DNA of 64,000 nt from Halosaccharopolyspora lacisalsi (GTDB lineage Bacteria > Actinomycetota > Actinomycetes > Mycobacteriales > Pseudonocardiaceae): NCBI RefSeq assembly GCF_014137975.1, contig NZ_JACGWZ010000001.1, positions 1,178,001 through 1,242,000 on the forward strand. The letters are read 5' to 3'. The first letter of the stretch is position 1, and each line of letters starts with the position of its first letter. This document shows positions 42,765-51,870 of this stretch, in pieces. The notes under the pieces are model-generated. The model did not search any database. It saw only the letters and a program-made list of their open reading frames with translations, and had not been told where the DNA came from. Both the position numbers and the translations under genes were made by a program.

Positions 42765-43660
42765 CGGTACAGCACCTCCAGCAGCTCGCGGTTGACCGCG
42801 TCGGGATCGGCCAGCAGCGCCGCGGGCTCGAACTCCGCCTCCCGGATGCGGTAGCGGAACGTGCCCGCCTCCACCTCGGCGCGGGTGGCCTCGAACTCGG
42901 CCATGTCGATCGCCCGGTAGCGCAGCACGTCGTTGGCCTTGGGGAAGCTGATGTCCTCGGCGAAGTCGGGCAGGCTCTGCGACAGGTCGAACACCGGCGC
43001 GGGCGCCATGCCGAACATCTGGTAGCCGCCGGCGCCGCGCACCGGGTAGACCACCGCGAACGCGCCGCCGAAGCCGAACGTGCGCTCCGGGGTGTCGGTG
43101 CGGGGCCGCACGTACTTGGGCACCTGGATCTGACGCTCCCGCGGCACCAGCTGGTAGCAGAACGGCAGGCCGGGGACGAACCCGAGCATCGTGACGATCC
43201 ACGGCGCGCTGGTCATCGCGTCGATCACGCCCTGCATCCCGTCGAACCCGTTGATCCGCGCGGCGTACTCCAGATCGGTGGCCTCCGGGTCCTGGTGGCG
43301 GTCCCGGAATCGCATCAGCGTCTCGTGCGACCAGGGGTCGTTGAACAGGACCGGGACGTCGACGACGCGGGTCTTGAGCACGTAGTCCTCGGGCAGCGTG
43401 CCCACCGAGGCCTCGAGTCGCCGCAGCTCGGTGACCAGGTCCCGCGGGTCGATGCGGTCCGGATCGACCTGGACCATGTACGACGCGTTGGAGGGACAGA
43501 TGTCCACGACGCCGTCGATGGCCTCCTCGCGCAGCGCGTTCGTGACCGCCATGCCCGCGAAGTTCGCCTCCAGGCTCATGGCTTGGTCCAGCTCGACGAA
43601 CACGAACTCGTCCCCGCCGTACTCGTACCGCGCGGGCGGCAGTTGGATCTTGTCAGTCAT
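42761..43660 (-). CDS. pxpB: PxpB/KipI-type subunit
   Basis: 299 residues from ATG 43660 (GGAG 8 nt upstream; a GTG at 43666 is less likely). It matches the KipI/5-oxoprolinase subunit B family: RYEYGGDEFVFVELDQAMSL, CPSNASYMVQVDPDRI, PVLFNDPWSHETL, MLGFVPGLPFCYQL (the family hallmark GFxPGxPF), RTFGFGGAFAVVYPVRGAGG. First gene of the minus-strand operon, divergent from the PucR regulator across about 120 bp that must hold both promoters. Confidence 0.92.
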   Translation of the reverse strand: MTDKIQLPPARYEYGGDEFVFVELDQAMSLEANFAGMAVTNALREEAIDGVVDICPSNASYMVQVDPDRIDPRDLVTELRRLEASVGTLPEDYVLKTRVVDVPVLFNDPWSHETLMRFRDRHQDPEATDLEYAARINGFDGMQGVIDAMTSAPWIVTMLGFVPGLPFCYQLVPRERQIQVPKYVRPRTDTPERTFGFGGAFAVVYPVRGAGGYQMFGMAPAPVFDLSQSLPDFAEDISFPKANDVLRYRAIDMAEFEATRAEVEAGTFRYRIREAEFEPAALLADPDAVNRELLEVLYR

Positions 43661-43780
43661 CACCACGACTCCAGCGTGTCAGCGATCACATCACTGTGCC
43701 CGCTGTGCCACCCGCCCGCCAGCGACACTCCGTACAACACCGGTATCGCCGCGTTGGACACACTGCTAGATTCGGCAAGC

Positions 43781-45224
43781 ATGCCGACCGTGAGCGAGCT
43801 CGCGGACATCACGCGGCTCGGGCTTGTGCTCCGCGCGGGCAGCGCGGGCGCCGACCGGCTGATCTCCTGGGTGCACTCCAGCGAGCTCACCAACCCGGCG
43901 CAGTTCCTGTCCGGCAGCGAACTGCTGCTCACCACCGGTCTCGCGCTGCCTTCCAGCGCCGCCGGCCAGGCGGCCTACGTCCGCAAGCTTGCCGACGCGG
44001 GCCTGGCTGGCCTGGGATTCGGCATCGAGCTCGGCCACGACGAGATCCCGTCCCCGCTGCTGGTGGCCGCCGACGAGGCGGGACTGCCCGTCCTCGAAGA
44101 GCCGCACCGCACGCCGTTCATCGAGATCAGCAAGACCGTGTCGCATGTGCTGGCCGACCGCAACAGTGCCGAGGCCCGCCGGATCGAGTCCGCCTGCAAC
44201 GCGCTGACCACGGCAGCAATGCACGCCGACGACCTCGGCGGGCTGGTAACCTGGCTCACGGCCGAGCTCTCCTGCTGGGCGCTGCTGCTGGACCCGCGGG
44301 GACGCCTCACCCACGCCGAACCCGCCTCGGCGTCGCGCCACGGCCCCGCCGTCGCCGACGACCTCGACCGGCTCCGCGCCACCCGACCACCGTCCAGCGC
44401 CGGTTGCTCTGCCGACGGCCAGGCCATCGCCGTGCACTCGCTCGGCGGAGCGACCAAGCTGACGGGGTTCCTCGTCGTCGGCCGTGCGCGCACCTTCACC
44501 ACCACCGACCACCACATCACGCACATCGCGGGCTCACTGCTGACGATCGCCCTGACCCAGGCGAAACCTGTAGCCGCCGTGCGGCTTCGGGCCACGGCAC
44601 TGAAGCTGCTGCTCGACGGGCACCACGCCGCCTTCGCCGACCTTGCCGACCCCCTCGGTGTCACCCCACCCGACGAGCCCGTCGTGGTGGTGGCCGCCTC
44701 CGGCCACTCCCCCTCGCTCGTCGACGACTGCGCGGCCTCGGGGCTGCTCGCCGGTGAGATCGACGGCGAGCTGATTGTCATAGCCCCCTCCTCGCAACGG
44801 CTGCCCGCGGCACGCCACCTGGGCGTGTCCGCACCGACCGGCTGGGGCGGTCTCGACACTGCCCGACAACAGGCGCGCATCGCGCTGCACGAGGCCACCC
44901 GCCACGGCGCCGCGGTGTCCCGGTTCGACGAGCTGGGCATCGGACTGCTGCACCACCTCGACACCAACGAGGTTCTCCAGCGCGCCGAAGCGATGCTGCA
45001 CCCCCTGCGTCGACACGACACCGAGCGGCGCGGCGACCTGGTGCGGCTCCCTGCGCACGTGGCTGTCCCACCACGGGCACTGGGATCCCGCCGCCACCGA
45101 GCTCGGCATCCACCGGCACACGCTGCGCCACCGTATGGGCAGGGTAGCCGAGCTGACCGGCTGTGACCTGGACTCGCCCGACGTTCGCAGCGAGCTCTGG
45201 CTGGCGCTGCGGCTGAGCGTGTAG
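43781..45224 (+). pseudogene. PucR-family regulator with C-terminal frameshift
   Basis: From ATG 43781: the PucR N-terminal domain (VSELADITRLGLVLRAGSAG, NPAQFLSGSELLLTTGLALP), a GGDEF-like central part, and the start of the C-terminal region (LGIGLLHHLDTNEVLQRAEA). Near 45050 the frame shifts. The helix-turn-helix continues in another frame as TWLSHHGHWDPAATELGIHR then HTLRHRMGRVAELTGCDLDS to the TAG at 45222. In the original frame the DNA-binding end is lost. It stands between pxpA and the divergent pxpB operon and would be their regulator if intact. A sequencing error is possible. Confidence 0.8.
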
Positions 45225-45359
45225 CACCGTCGACCCGGTGGACACGACGCACTGTCGAGGAGCCACCCCGTCCGATTGGCCACAACGTCCATTTCGCGCA
45301 CCGGTCCGGCGCCCCACTGTCTCGCCCATCGCGTTCTCGACCCACGAAGGGAGCAGGTC

Positions 45360-46133
45360 TTGAAGACGCTCATCGATCTCAACGCCGACGCCGGTGAGAG
45401 CTTCGGCCGCTGGAAACTCGGCGACGACGCCGCGTTGCTCCCCCAGGTCAGCTCCGTCAACGTCGCCTGTGGCTGGCACGCGGGGGATCCGGCGACCATG
45501 CGCCGCTCCGTGGAGCTGGCCACGTCGAACGGCGTCTCCCTCGGCGCGCACCCCGGGTTGCCGGACCTCACCGGGTTCGGCCGCCGCTCCATGGCGCTGA
45601 CGCCCGTCGAGGCCGCCGACGCCTGCCTGTACCAGTACGGCGCACTGCGCGGCTTCGTCGAGGCAGCCAGTGCTGACCTCGCGCACGTCAAGCCGCACGG
45701 CGCGTTCTACGGGCTGACGCTGCGCGATCCGGAGGTCGCCATAGCGATCGCGGAGTCCGTGACCGCGGTCGATCCAGATCTCATGCTGGTGCTGCTGGCC
45801 GGGCCTACCGCCGAGCGCGTGCTCGCCGACGGATTCCGCGTGGCGCGCGAGGCCTTCGCCGACCTCGACTACGACGACAACGGGCACATCATCATCGAAC
45901 CCAACCCGGAGGTCAAGGATCCCGAGCAGTGCGCCCAACAAGCCGTCGACGTGCTCAACGGCGGCGTGACCTCGGTCAACGGCAAGGCACTCGACGTGGA
46001 CGCCGACACCGTCTGCCTGCACGGCGACCGCCCGAACGCCCCCGACATCGCCAGGGCGATCCGAGCGCGGTTCCAGCAGCACTCCGTACGCATCGCCCCC
46101 ATGCGCGAGGTGATCGCCACTCGGAACCAGTGA
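45360..46133 (+). CDS. pxpA: PxpA/LamB-YcsF-family 5-oxoprolinase subunit
   Basis: About 257 residues from TTG 45360, with GAAGGGAG upstream. Clear family motifs: LIDLNADAGESFGRWKLGDD, VNVACGWHAGDPATMRRSVE, GVSLGAHPGLPDLTGFGRRS and VKPHGAFYGL. VDADTVCLHGDRPNAPDIAR near the end holds the conserved C-x-H-G-D. The family supplies the subunit that opens 5-oxoproline to glutamate. Located behind the PucR gene on the plus strand, away from its partner operon but in the same locus. Confidence 0.93.
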   Translation: MKTLIDLNADAGESFGRWKLGDDAALLPQVSSVNVACGWHAGDPATMRRSVELATSNGVSLGAHPGLPDLTGFGRRSMALTPVEAADACLYQYGALRGFVEAASADLAHVKPHGAFYGLTLRDPEVAIAIAESVTAVDPDLMLVLLAGPTAERVLADGFRVAREAFADLDYDDNGHIIIEPNPEVKDPEQCAQQAVDVLNGGVTSVNGKALDVDADTVCLHGDRPNAPDIARAIRARFQQHSVRIAPMREVIATRNQ

Positions 46134-46268
46134 CCACCTCGGGACCACGCGGCGCCGGATTCAGCGACCGGCCAGTCGATGTGGCGCTCACAGCGTTCGA
46201 CGCGTGGACCGCCGCAGTGGGCTATCGCAGTCCACCCATCACGCGGCGAGCGACCAGGAGATCTCCGT

Positions 46269-46646
46269 GTGACCGTCACCTTCAACCACACCATCATCGC
46301 CGCCAAAGACCGCGAGGAGTCGGCGTGCTTCTTCCGCGACATATTCGAGGCAGCCGAAGCGCCATCGTGGGGCGTATTCACCAACGTCCAGCTCGACGAG
46401 GGCGTGCTGCTGCAGTTCGCCGAGCCACCGGTGGACGAGATCCAGATGCAGCACTACGCCTTCCTGGTCGACGACGATCTGTTCGACCGGGCGTATGCCC
46501 GTATCCAGGACCGCGGGATCGACCACGCTGCGGACCATCAGTGGAAACGCCCAGGTGAGACCAACACCGAGCACGGTGGGCGCGGCGTGTACTTCATGGC
46601 CCCCGCAGGCTGCGGCCTCGAAATGATCACACGGCCGTACTTGTAG
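46269..46646 (+). CDS. VOC-family (glyoxalase-like) protein
   Basis: 125 residues from GTG 46269, AGGAG 7 nt upstream. The vicinal-oxygen-chelate fold shows VTFNHTIIAAKDREESACFF then RDIFEAAEAPSWGVFTNVQL and, in the second half, MQHYAFLVDDDLFDRAYARI with GGRGVYFMAPAGCGLEMITR. The metal-site residues are His7 near the start, His in MQHYAF, and Glu in LEMITR. The substrate is unknown. Confidence 0.85.
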   Translation: MTVTFNHTIIAAKDREESACFFRDIFEAAEAPSWGVFTNVQLDEGVLLQFAEPPVDEIQMQHYAFLVDDDLFDRAYARIQDRGIDHAADHQWKRPGETNTEHGGRGVYFMAPAGCGLEMITRPYL

Positions 46647-46671
46647 CCGTACTCCGGTGGGGGTTTTCGCG

Positions 46672-46726
46672 GTATCGCACAGCGGGAACCCCTGTCGTAC
46701 GTACGGAAGGGATCCGCTTGCGATAC
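46672..46726. repeat. imperfect inverted repeat between convergent genes
   Basis: GTATCGCACAGCGG (46672-46685) pairs with CCGCTTGCGATAC (46714-46726) with one bulge. The centre contains CGTACGTACG. It lies between the VOC gene (+) and the reductase remnant (-), so it may stop transcription both ways. Confidence 0.5.
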
Positions 46727-46738
46727 AGGGTACGCGGG

Positions 46739-47638
46739 TCACGTTGCGGGTTGGCAGGTATCGAGCTGGCGCAGCTCGTCGTCGGACAGGCTGAGGTCGG
46801 CCGCGGCGACGTTGGAGCGGAGGTGGCGGACGCTGGTGGTTCCGGGGATCGGGATGACTGGCACGTCGTGTGCCTGCTGTCGGTAGTGCACCCAGGCCAA
46901 CGCGATCTGTCCGCTCGTGGTGTTGTGCGTACTGGCGATCTCGTCCAGGGTGCCTCCGAGGCCACTCGCTCCCTGCTCGTCGGCTGTACTCGGAAGCTGG
47001 TGGAGGAATCCGTGATCGTTCGGGGAGTGGGCCACGACGGCCACCCCGAGGTCGGCCACGGTAGGCAGCAGCTGCTGCTCGATGTCGCGCTGCGCCAGGG
47101 ACCATTGCTCCTGTAGCGCCGCGATCGAATGCACGGCGTGTGCGCGGCGTAGGTCGTCCGCTGTCACGTTGGACGGACCGAGAGCACGCACCTTCCCTTG
47201 ACTGACCAGTTCGGCCATGGCCCCGACGGTTTCCTCGATCGGGACCGTCTCACGGCGATGGTGCAAGTAGTAGAGGTCGATCACGTCGATCCCGAGCCGT
47301 TGCAGGCTCGCCTCGCTGGCCTGCTACACGTACGACGGGTCGGCTCGTACGTCGAAGCCGCCAGCCACTTCATCTCGCCATACCAACCCGAACTTGCTGG
47401 CCAGTAGCATCTCATCACGGCGTCCTCGAATTGCTCGCCCAACCAGTTCTTCATTCTCGTAGGCATCCGCGGTGTCCACCATCGTGATGCCCCCATCAAG
47501 GGCGGCGTGGACCACGGCCACCGGGGCGCGGTCGGTCTCGTCGGCAGTTCCCTCGCGCAACCTCATCGAGCCGAACCCCTGGCGATTGAAAGCATCCCGG
47601 CTCATGGACAAACGCGTTCCCGTCTCAACAGTTGGCAT
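46739..47638 (-). pseudogene. aldo/keto reductase with one nonsense codon
   Basis: A complete aldo/keto reductase frame from ATG 47638 except for a TAG at 47324-47326. Before it: QGFGSMRLREG, TMVDTADAYENEELVGRAIR and EMLLASKFGLVW (Asp and Tyr of the active site). After it: [80 protein letters not shown]. The single lesion makes this a very young pseudogene or a sequencing error. Confidence 0.85.
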
Positions 47639-47647
47639 GATCCACAC

Positions 47648-47950
47648 CCTAGGACCTCAATCGCGATCGAGGTCCAGTCCATGAGTCCGTCCGCAAACGA
47701 CCCCCACTGAGACAGCACTACCTGGCCGGTATCGACGCGGCGCAAGCACGTGAGCGGGAACGCTGCTGACCAGGGATGTCTCAGTAACCTAGGGCGGTGA
47801 CATTCTCACGGGCGGGCTCAGCGTGACATTGCAGGACATGCTTAGCGTCCTGGTGTGCCACGCCGTCGCTCCATCGAGGATCGAGGTCTCATCGCTGGGC
47901 TCCGGTGCCTGACCGAACTCGGTGGCCGCATCGGATCCCTTTCGAGCACA
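47648..47950. other. no gene recognised
   Basis: I see no coding frame with support here. The right end holds the DUF4192 terminator. Confidence 0.4.
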
Positions 47951-47955
47951 GGACC

Positions 47956-47984
47956 GGCCGGGGCGCGGGTGGCGCGCCCCGGCC
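47956..47984 (-). terminator. terminator after the DUF4192 gene
   Basis: Perfect 12-bp stem GGCCGGGGCGCG / CGCGCCCCGGCC with a 5-nt loop, 10 nt beyond the stop codon at 47994. Confidence 0.7.
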
Positions 47985-47993
47985 TGGGTGTCC

Positions 47994-48962
47994 CTAGTCG
48001 AGTCGGCCTTGGATGTCGTCGGCGGCACTGGTGATGAGCTCTTCGAGCTGTTCGGGGCTGATTCCGCAGCTCAGGCTCTCGGCGAGCAGGGCGGCCAGGG
48101 CGTGGCCCGGCGATGCTCGCTGGGCGTGCTGGCAGGCGATGTTGGCCAGTGCCCCGTGACCGCGCCGGTAGGCGGACACGGCCAGCAGCACGGCGGGCTC
48201 GGCCCGCCACGGACGGGGAGCCTGCCGTGTGAGGTGGGCCCAGAGTTGTTCGGCTGCGCCGTTCCAGGACAGGCAGTGGTCCCGAACGTCCGGATCGGAC
48301 AATGCTTGCAACAGCGCGACGATGTCGGCATCGCTGTCGGGCAGGTTGGCGAGCGCGGCATTGCCGGCGGCGTGGCGCAGCAGCGCCAGCCGCGCTCGGC
48401 GGGAGGAGGGCTCATCGGTGTGCTGGATCAGCAGCTTGGTGCGTCGAGCGAGGTCCTCCGCGGGGGCTGGGGCGAGGAGTGCGGCGATCTCCTCGCGGCC
48501 GGAGAAGGTGACCTGGCCGCAAGCCGCCTGTTCGGCGGCGGCCACGGTGCTGCGCGGGTCGGGCAACAGGTCGGTGTGGTGCGGGTCGTCGTAGTCGCGC
48601 CAGCGGACGCCGGCGGTCACCGCCGGCAGCCAGTAGCGCCCCACGATGGTGGTTCCGGCCGGGTCCAGCCGGGTGCCGACGATGTCGAGCAGGGAGCGGT
48701 ACGGCAGGTCGGTGGGGTCGGTGCCGCTGCCGACCACGGCCAGCACCTGGTGGTCGACGGTGACGTGGCCCAGCTGGGCCCGCATCGACTGGGCGAACTC
48801 CTCGAGCACGGCGGGGTGTCCGGTCGGCAGGTCGGCGCGGCAGGCATAGCGCACCCGGGCCTCGCGGATACCGACGACCAGCAGCGACTCGTGCGGGGTG
48901 AAGCCCAACAGGGCCGGGGCGCAGGCCAGCAGCTGGCCGGGGCTGGAAACGTGGCTGGGCAT
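47994..48962 (-). CDS. DUF4192-domain protein
   Basis: 322 residues from ATG 48962, with AAAGGA upstream. DUF4192 proteins are actinobacterial proteins of unknown role, often next to replication or plasmid genes. Visible landmarks: SSPGQLLACAPALLGFTPHE followed by SLLVVGI, then LGHVTVDHQVLAVVGSG, RYWLPAVTAGVRWRDYDDP, LALLRHAAGNAALANLPDSD, VSAYRRGHGALANIACQHAQ and LAESLSCGISPEQLEELITS. The gene is intact and monocistronic. Confidence 0.85.
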   Translation of the reverse strand: MPSHVSSPGQLLACAPALLGFTPHESLLVVGIREARVRYACRADLPTGHPAVLEEFAQSMRAQLGHVTVDHQVLAVVGSGTDPTDLPYRSLLDIVGTRLDPAGTTIVGRYWLPAVTAGVRWRDYDDPHHTDLLPDPRSTVAAAEQAACGQVTFSGREEIAALLAPAPAEDLARRTKLLIQHTDEPSSRRARLALLRHAAGNAALANLPDSDADIVALLQALSDPDVRDHCLSWNGAAEQLWAHLTRQAPRPWRAEPAVLLAVSAYRRGHGALANIACQHAQRASPGHALAALLAESLSCGISPEQLEELITSAADDIQGRLD

Positions 48963-49424
48963 GACGAGTGGTCCTTTCACGCGGTCTTCGACGAGCCCCG
49001 ATCGGGGCGCCCCCGGTGTGGGGTGCACTCGCTGAGGACCGGCGTGCGGGTGGGCCGGGCGGGGCGCCGCGTTCACCCGAGCGGTGTGAGATCGCCGCCA
49101 GGCGACCCGACAGGGCCGCGTCTCACCCGTCTCGGCGTGAACAGCAGCGGGGATCGCCCGCAGCCACCCCTGCCGGTCAGAGTGCACACCCCTCACACCG
49201 AGCGAGGCGTCCCGGCGACGGGCACGTGACCGCGTTGACCACCGTGGCCGCCCAGCTGCAGACCTGACCGCGCTGCAGCCTCGTACCGAGTCGGCCTCGT
49301 GCTCTCGAAGCCGTCCTGAACCACAAAGCAGCCGGGGATCGACTGGTCACCGCCCTGTGATCGAGGTCGAGCCTCGTTGCAGGGGGCGATAGACTGTGGC
49401 CAGTCCCACGGAGAACAGCTCGGC
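48963..49424. other. no gene recognised
   Basis: GC-rich stretch upstream of the DUF4192 gene with no convincing frame on either strand. Confidence 0.4.
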
Positions 49425-49429
49425 TCACG

Positions 49430-49765
49430 GGCAGGCCAGCTGTACTGGCGATCGCCGACAGCACTTCGGACGAATTCCTCGGCAGCGTCGTGCTCTTCGA
49501 CGTCGCCAACGACCGCGCGAAATCGGGTTCTGGCTCGTCGCAGCGGCACGTGGCCGTGGAGCTGCGCACCGGGCTGTGGAGTGTGCGGTCGAACTCGGCA
49601 CCCGCATGGGGCTTCGCGAGCTGTGCGCCCGGAGCGTCAACGACAACGACGGCCTCTGTGCGCACGCTGACCAGTGCAGGCTTCGTTCCTCACGGGAACG
49701 TGGAAATGAGAATCGCGCCTTCAGGCGAGCAAACCCTCCTACAGCACTACACCCGCAGCCTATGA
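49430..49765 (+). pseudogene. GNAT acetyltransferase, remnant
   Basis: Fragments of an acetyltransferase in three frames: VLAIADSTSDEFLGSVVLFD then VANDRA, IGFWLVAAARGRGAAHRAVE with the acetyl-CoA loop, CAVELGTRMGLRELCARSVN, and VRTLTSAGFVPHGNVEMRIA ending at 49765. The N-terminal third is missing. Confidence 0.7.
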
Positions 49766-50130
49766 GCACACCGGCCGTTGTCCAGCACGAAAGCCGGCCA
49801 CGTGCTCGGCGAGAACACGACGTAAGGAGACCCCTCAGCGAAAGGCGTTCCCTTGTGTGCGGGGGGTGACGTGGTGGTCCAGAGTTCCGCCAGAGTGCTG
49901 TTGACACGGTCGGGGTGTTGGATGTGGGGATAATAGCCGGGAACGTGGGGCTGTTCGGCGCCGATCGCGTGTGCCAATCCATCGGCGCAGGACATCAGCG
50001 CTTCTCCGGCATATTTCCGATGCAGTTCGGGTGCGTCCTGCCAGATTCCGGAGAGGACCGGTCTGGGGCAGCTGGCGGTTCGCAGCGCGGCCGTGGGGAT
50101 CTCGGCTTCCCAGACCGGGCGCTCACGCAT
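49760..50130 (-). pseudogene. possible alpha/beta-hydrolase C-terminal remnant
   Basis: The minus strand has RPVLSGIWQDAPELHRKYAG then EALMSCADGLAHAIGAEQPH and VPGYYPHIQHPDRVNSTLAE. The order of segments, ending with a His before 'PHIQHPDRVN', resembles the last quarter of an alpha/beta hydrolase carrying the catalytic His. Weak family evidence; no N-terminal nucleophile region is found. Confidence 0.4.
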
Positions 50131-50262
50131 CGAGGTTGCCAGCCATGCGTTGGACGGTGACGTGCTGCCGGTGCCGGCGTCTCCGCGGTGAGGGCGAGGA
50201 CATCGGGACACTGCGGACAGACCGCGCTGTTCTCGAGTAGGGGAGTAACCGATACTCGACGT

Positions 50263-50439
50263 ATGCCAGAGGAACAACGAGCGCGAGCACGCGAGGGAGC
50301 GGACCTCCCGAAAGACGACAACACCGGTGGCGACTCCGCGTGCTGGCTCACGCACGTCTGCCCGGAATGCGGGCGGTTCGCGGAACAGGACCCGCCCACC
50401 CAGTGCGACCGGTGCGGAACCGACGTCCTGCCCACCTGA
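50263..50439 (+). CDS. small zinc-ribbon protein
   Basis: 58 residues: MPEEQRARAREGADLPKDDN then LTHVCPECGRFAEQDPPTQCDRCGTDVLPT. Two C-x-x-C knuckles about 15 residues apart form a likely rubredoxin-like zinc ribbon. The ribosome binding site is weak. Function unknown. Confidence 0.55.
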   Translation: MPEEQRARAREGADLPKDDNTGGDSACWLTHVCPECGRFAEQDPPTQCDRCGTDVLPT

Positions 50440-50708
50440 GGCGGTCATGCTTCCGGCGCTGAACCGGCACGTCCCGAGCTCGCGCACCGAGGAAGAGCTT
50501 TGGAGAAGAGGAGTGCCGCGGCCCGTTTCGGCCGAACTCCGTTCCGCCTCCTCGACAGGGGCCACGGCGGTTTCGTAGCCTGATCATCTCCACCCGAGTC
50601 AGGGTGGGCCTCACGCGTCCCGTCCCGCCGGCTGATCCGCCCCCGAGCCGGTGGGTGCGGGCCCACAACTGCCCCGGCGGGGTCGCTGCGCGGAAAGGAG
50701 TGTGCGCG

Positions 50709-51059
50709 ATGGGGCTGACCCCGTTTGAGCACGGGCTGTTGCAGCGCTATGGTCCCGAGACCGAGCTGGGTTGGATGGTCGGGCAGGGCTCGCGGCACGC
50801 GTATGTGGGCCACCCGTTGGCCCGCCCCGCCACCATGACCGCGCTGTGTGCGGTCACTGTCCACGCCGACCAGCCGCCCACCGGCCCTGAGGCTCTGCCG
50901 GCCCCGGTGCCGACGTGTGCGTCTTGTTGGCGCCGTGCCGTGCTGATCCGCACCCGGCGCGCCCCTCCGGACGAGACCGACCAAACCCCCGAGCCGGGCT
51001 CCGAAGACGGACATCGCACCGACAAACATCTCCGACCGCGCCCACCCGAGACCCCGTAG
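50709..51059 (+). CDS. hypothetical protein of plasmid-type region
   Basis: 116 residues from ATG 50709, with GGAAAGGAG 8 nt upstream. MGLTPFEHGLLQRYGPETEL, then MVGQGSRHAYVGHPLARPAT, CAVTVHADQPPTGPEA and PTCASCWRRAVLIRTRRAPP with one C-x-x-C. The tail is charged and disordered. No family. The good start signal supports it as real. Confidence 0.6.
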   Translation: MGLTPFEHGLLQRYGPETELGWMVGQGSRHAYVGHPLARPATMTALCAVTVHADQPPTGPEALPAPVPTCASCWRRAVLIRTRRAPPDETDQTPEPGSEDGHRTDKHLRPRPPETP

Positions 51060-51281
51060 GCGGGCACACCGAGCGACTCGGGATGAGCCGTGCACGAGCG
51101 GGAGGCGGTGCCTCAGCGGCGGCTGGTGGCATCCAGCACCTGCGCTCAAGGCGTCCTGCTGCGCGAGGTCATTGTCCTCGCCGAGGGGCAGAGGTGTGAT
51201 CGTGCGGGTCCGGTGCCGGGACTGCTCGGTTCCACCCACACCGGGGGTGTGCCCCCCGCCGGCGACGGGCATCCGGTGGGC

Positions 51282-51461
51282 ATGGAGTCATTGACCGAGT
51301 TGGAGCTTGAGCCTGTGCTGCTGCTGGTCATCACCACGGGGGTACCGTTGGCCGACGGTCCTGCGGTGTTGCAGTTGCTGTGGCTGCTCGCGCTGGTGGT
51401 GGGTGCGTGGCGGTTGCTGTGGGGGTACCGCGCGGATGTTAACGCGCCGGCCGCCTTGTGA
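51282..51461 (+). CDS. possible small membrane protein
   Basis: From ATG 51282: MESLTELELEPVLLLVITTG then PLADGPAVLQLLWLLALVVGAWRLLWGYRADV. Two hydrophobic helices. There is no good ribosome binding site and the frame is open further upstream, so the start is a guess. Confidence 0.3.
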   Translation: MESLTELELEPVLLLVITTGVPLADGPAVLQLLWLLALVVGAWRLLWGYRADVNAPAAL

Positions 51462-51529
51462 TCCTGCCGGGCCGGCGTGGGGCCAGGGTGCAGGAAGGGG
51501 AGCGCTCTCGGGGATCCCTATCTGGTGGG

Positions 51530-51770
51530 TCAAGCGGGGTGTGGGTGGCTGGTAGGGAGTTTTGTCTCTGAACGTGGCGAACAGGACGTTGCAGCGGCGG
51601 CGAGCGAGGCAGATGGGGGCGTTGTGGCGTTTGTCTTCGGCGCGTTTGCGGTCGTAGTGGGCCCGTGAGGTGGTGTCGGCCAGGGCGGCGGAGGCGGCCA
51701 GATGTCCTGGGGTGGCGCAGGCCGAGGCGTCACCGACTTCGAGGAGGATGCGGGCGGCGGTCGGAGACTC
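51530..51770 (-). pseudogene. IS110-type transposase, C-terminal remnant
   Basis: Minus-strand ASAALADTTSRAHYDRKRAE then DKRHNAPICLARRRCNVLFATFRDKTPYQPP. This is the extreme C-terminus of IS110/IS116-type transposases ('DTxSRxYYDRKRAEGKxHxxAxxxLARRRxxVLxAMLRDxxxY'). The catalytic DEDD domain and the serine domain are absent. Confidence 0.78.
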
Positions 51771-51821
51771 CGATGTCAGGCATCGAGGTCTCCGACCCCG
51801 GCAAAGTTCTTGAAAACGGGA

Positions 51822-51866
51822 GGCCCGGCCCCGCACCGGAGCAGCGTTCCGGTGCGGGGCCGGGCC
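51822..51866 (-). terminator. terminator after the DUF932 gene
   Basis: Perfect 19-bp stem (GGCCCGGCCCCGCACCGGA and its complement at 51848-51866) with a 7-nt loop, directly behind the stop codon at 51871. Confidence 0.75.
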
Positions 51867-51870
51867 CGGA

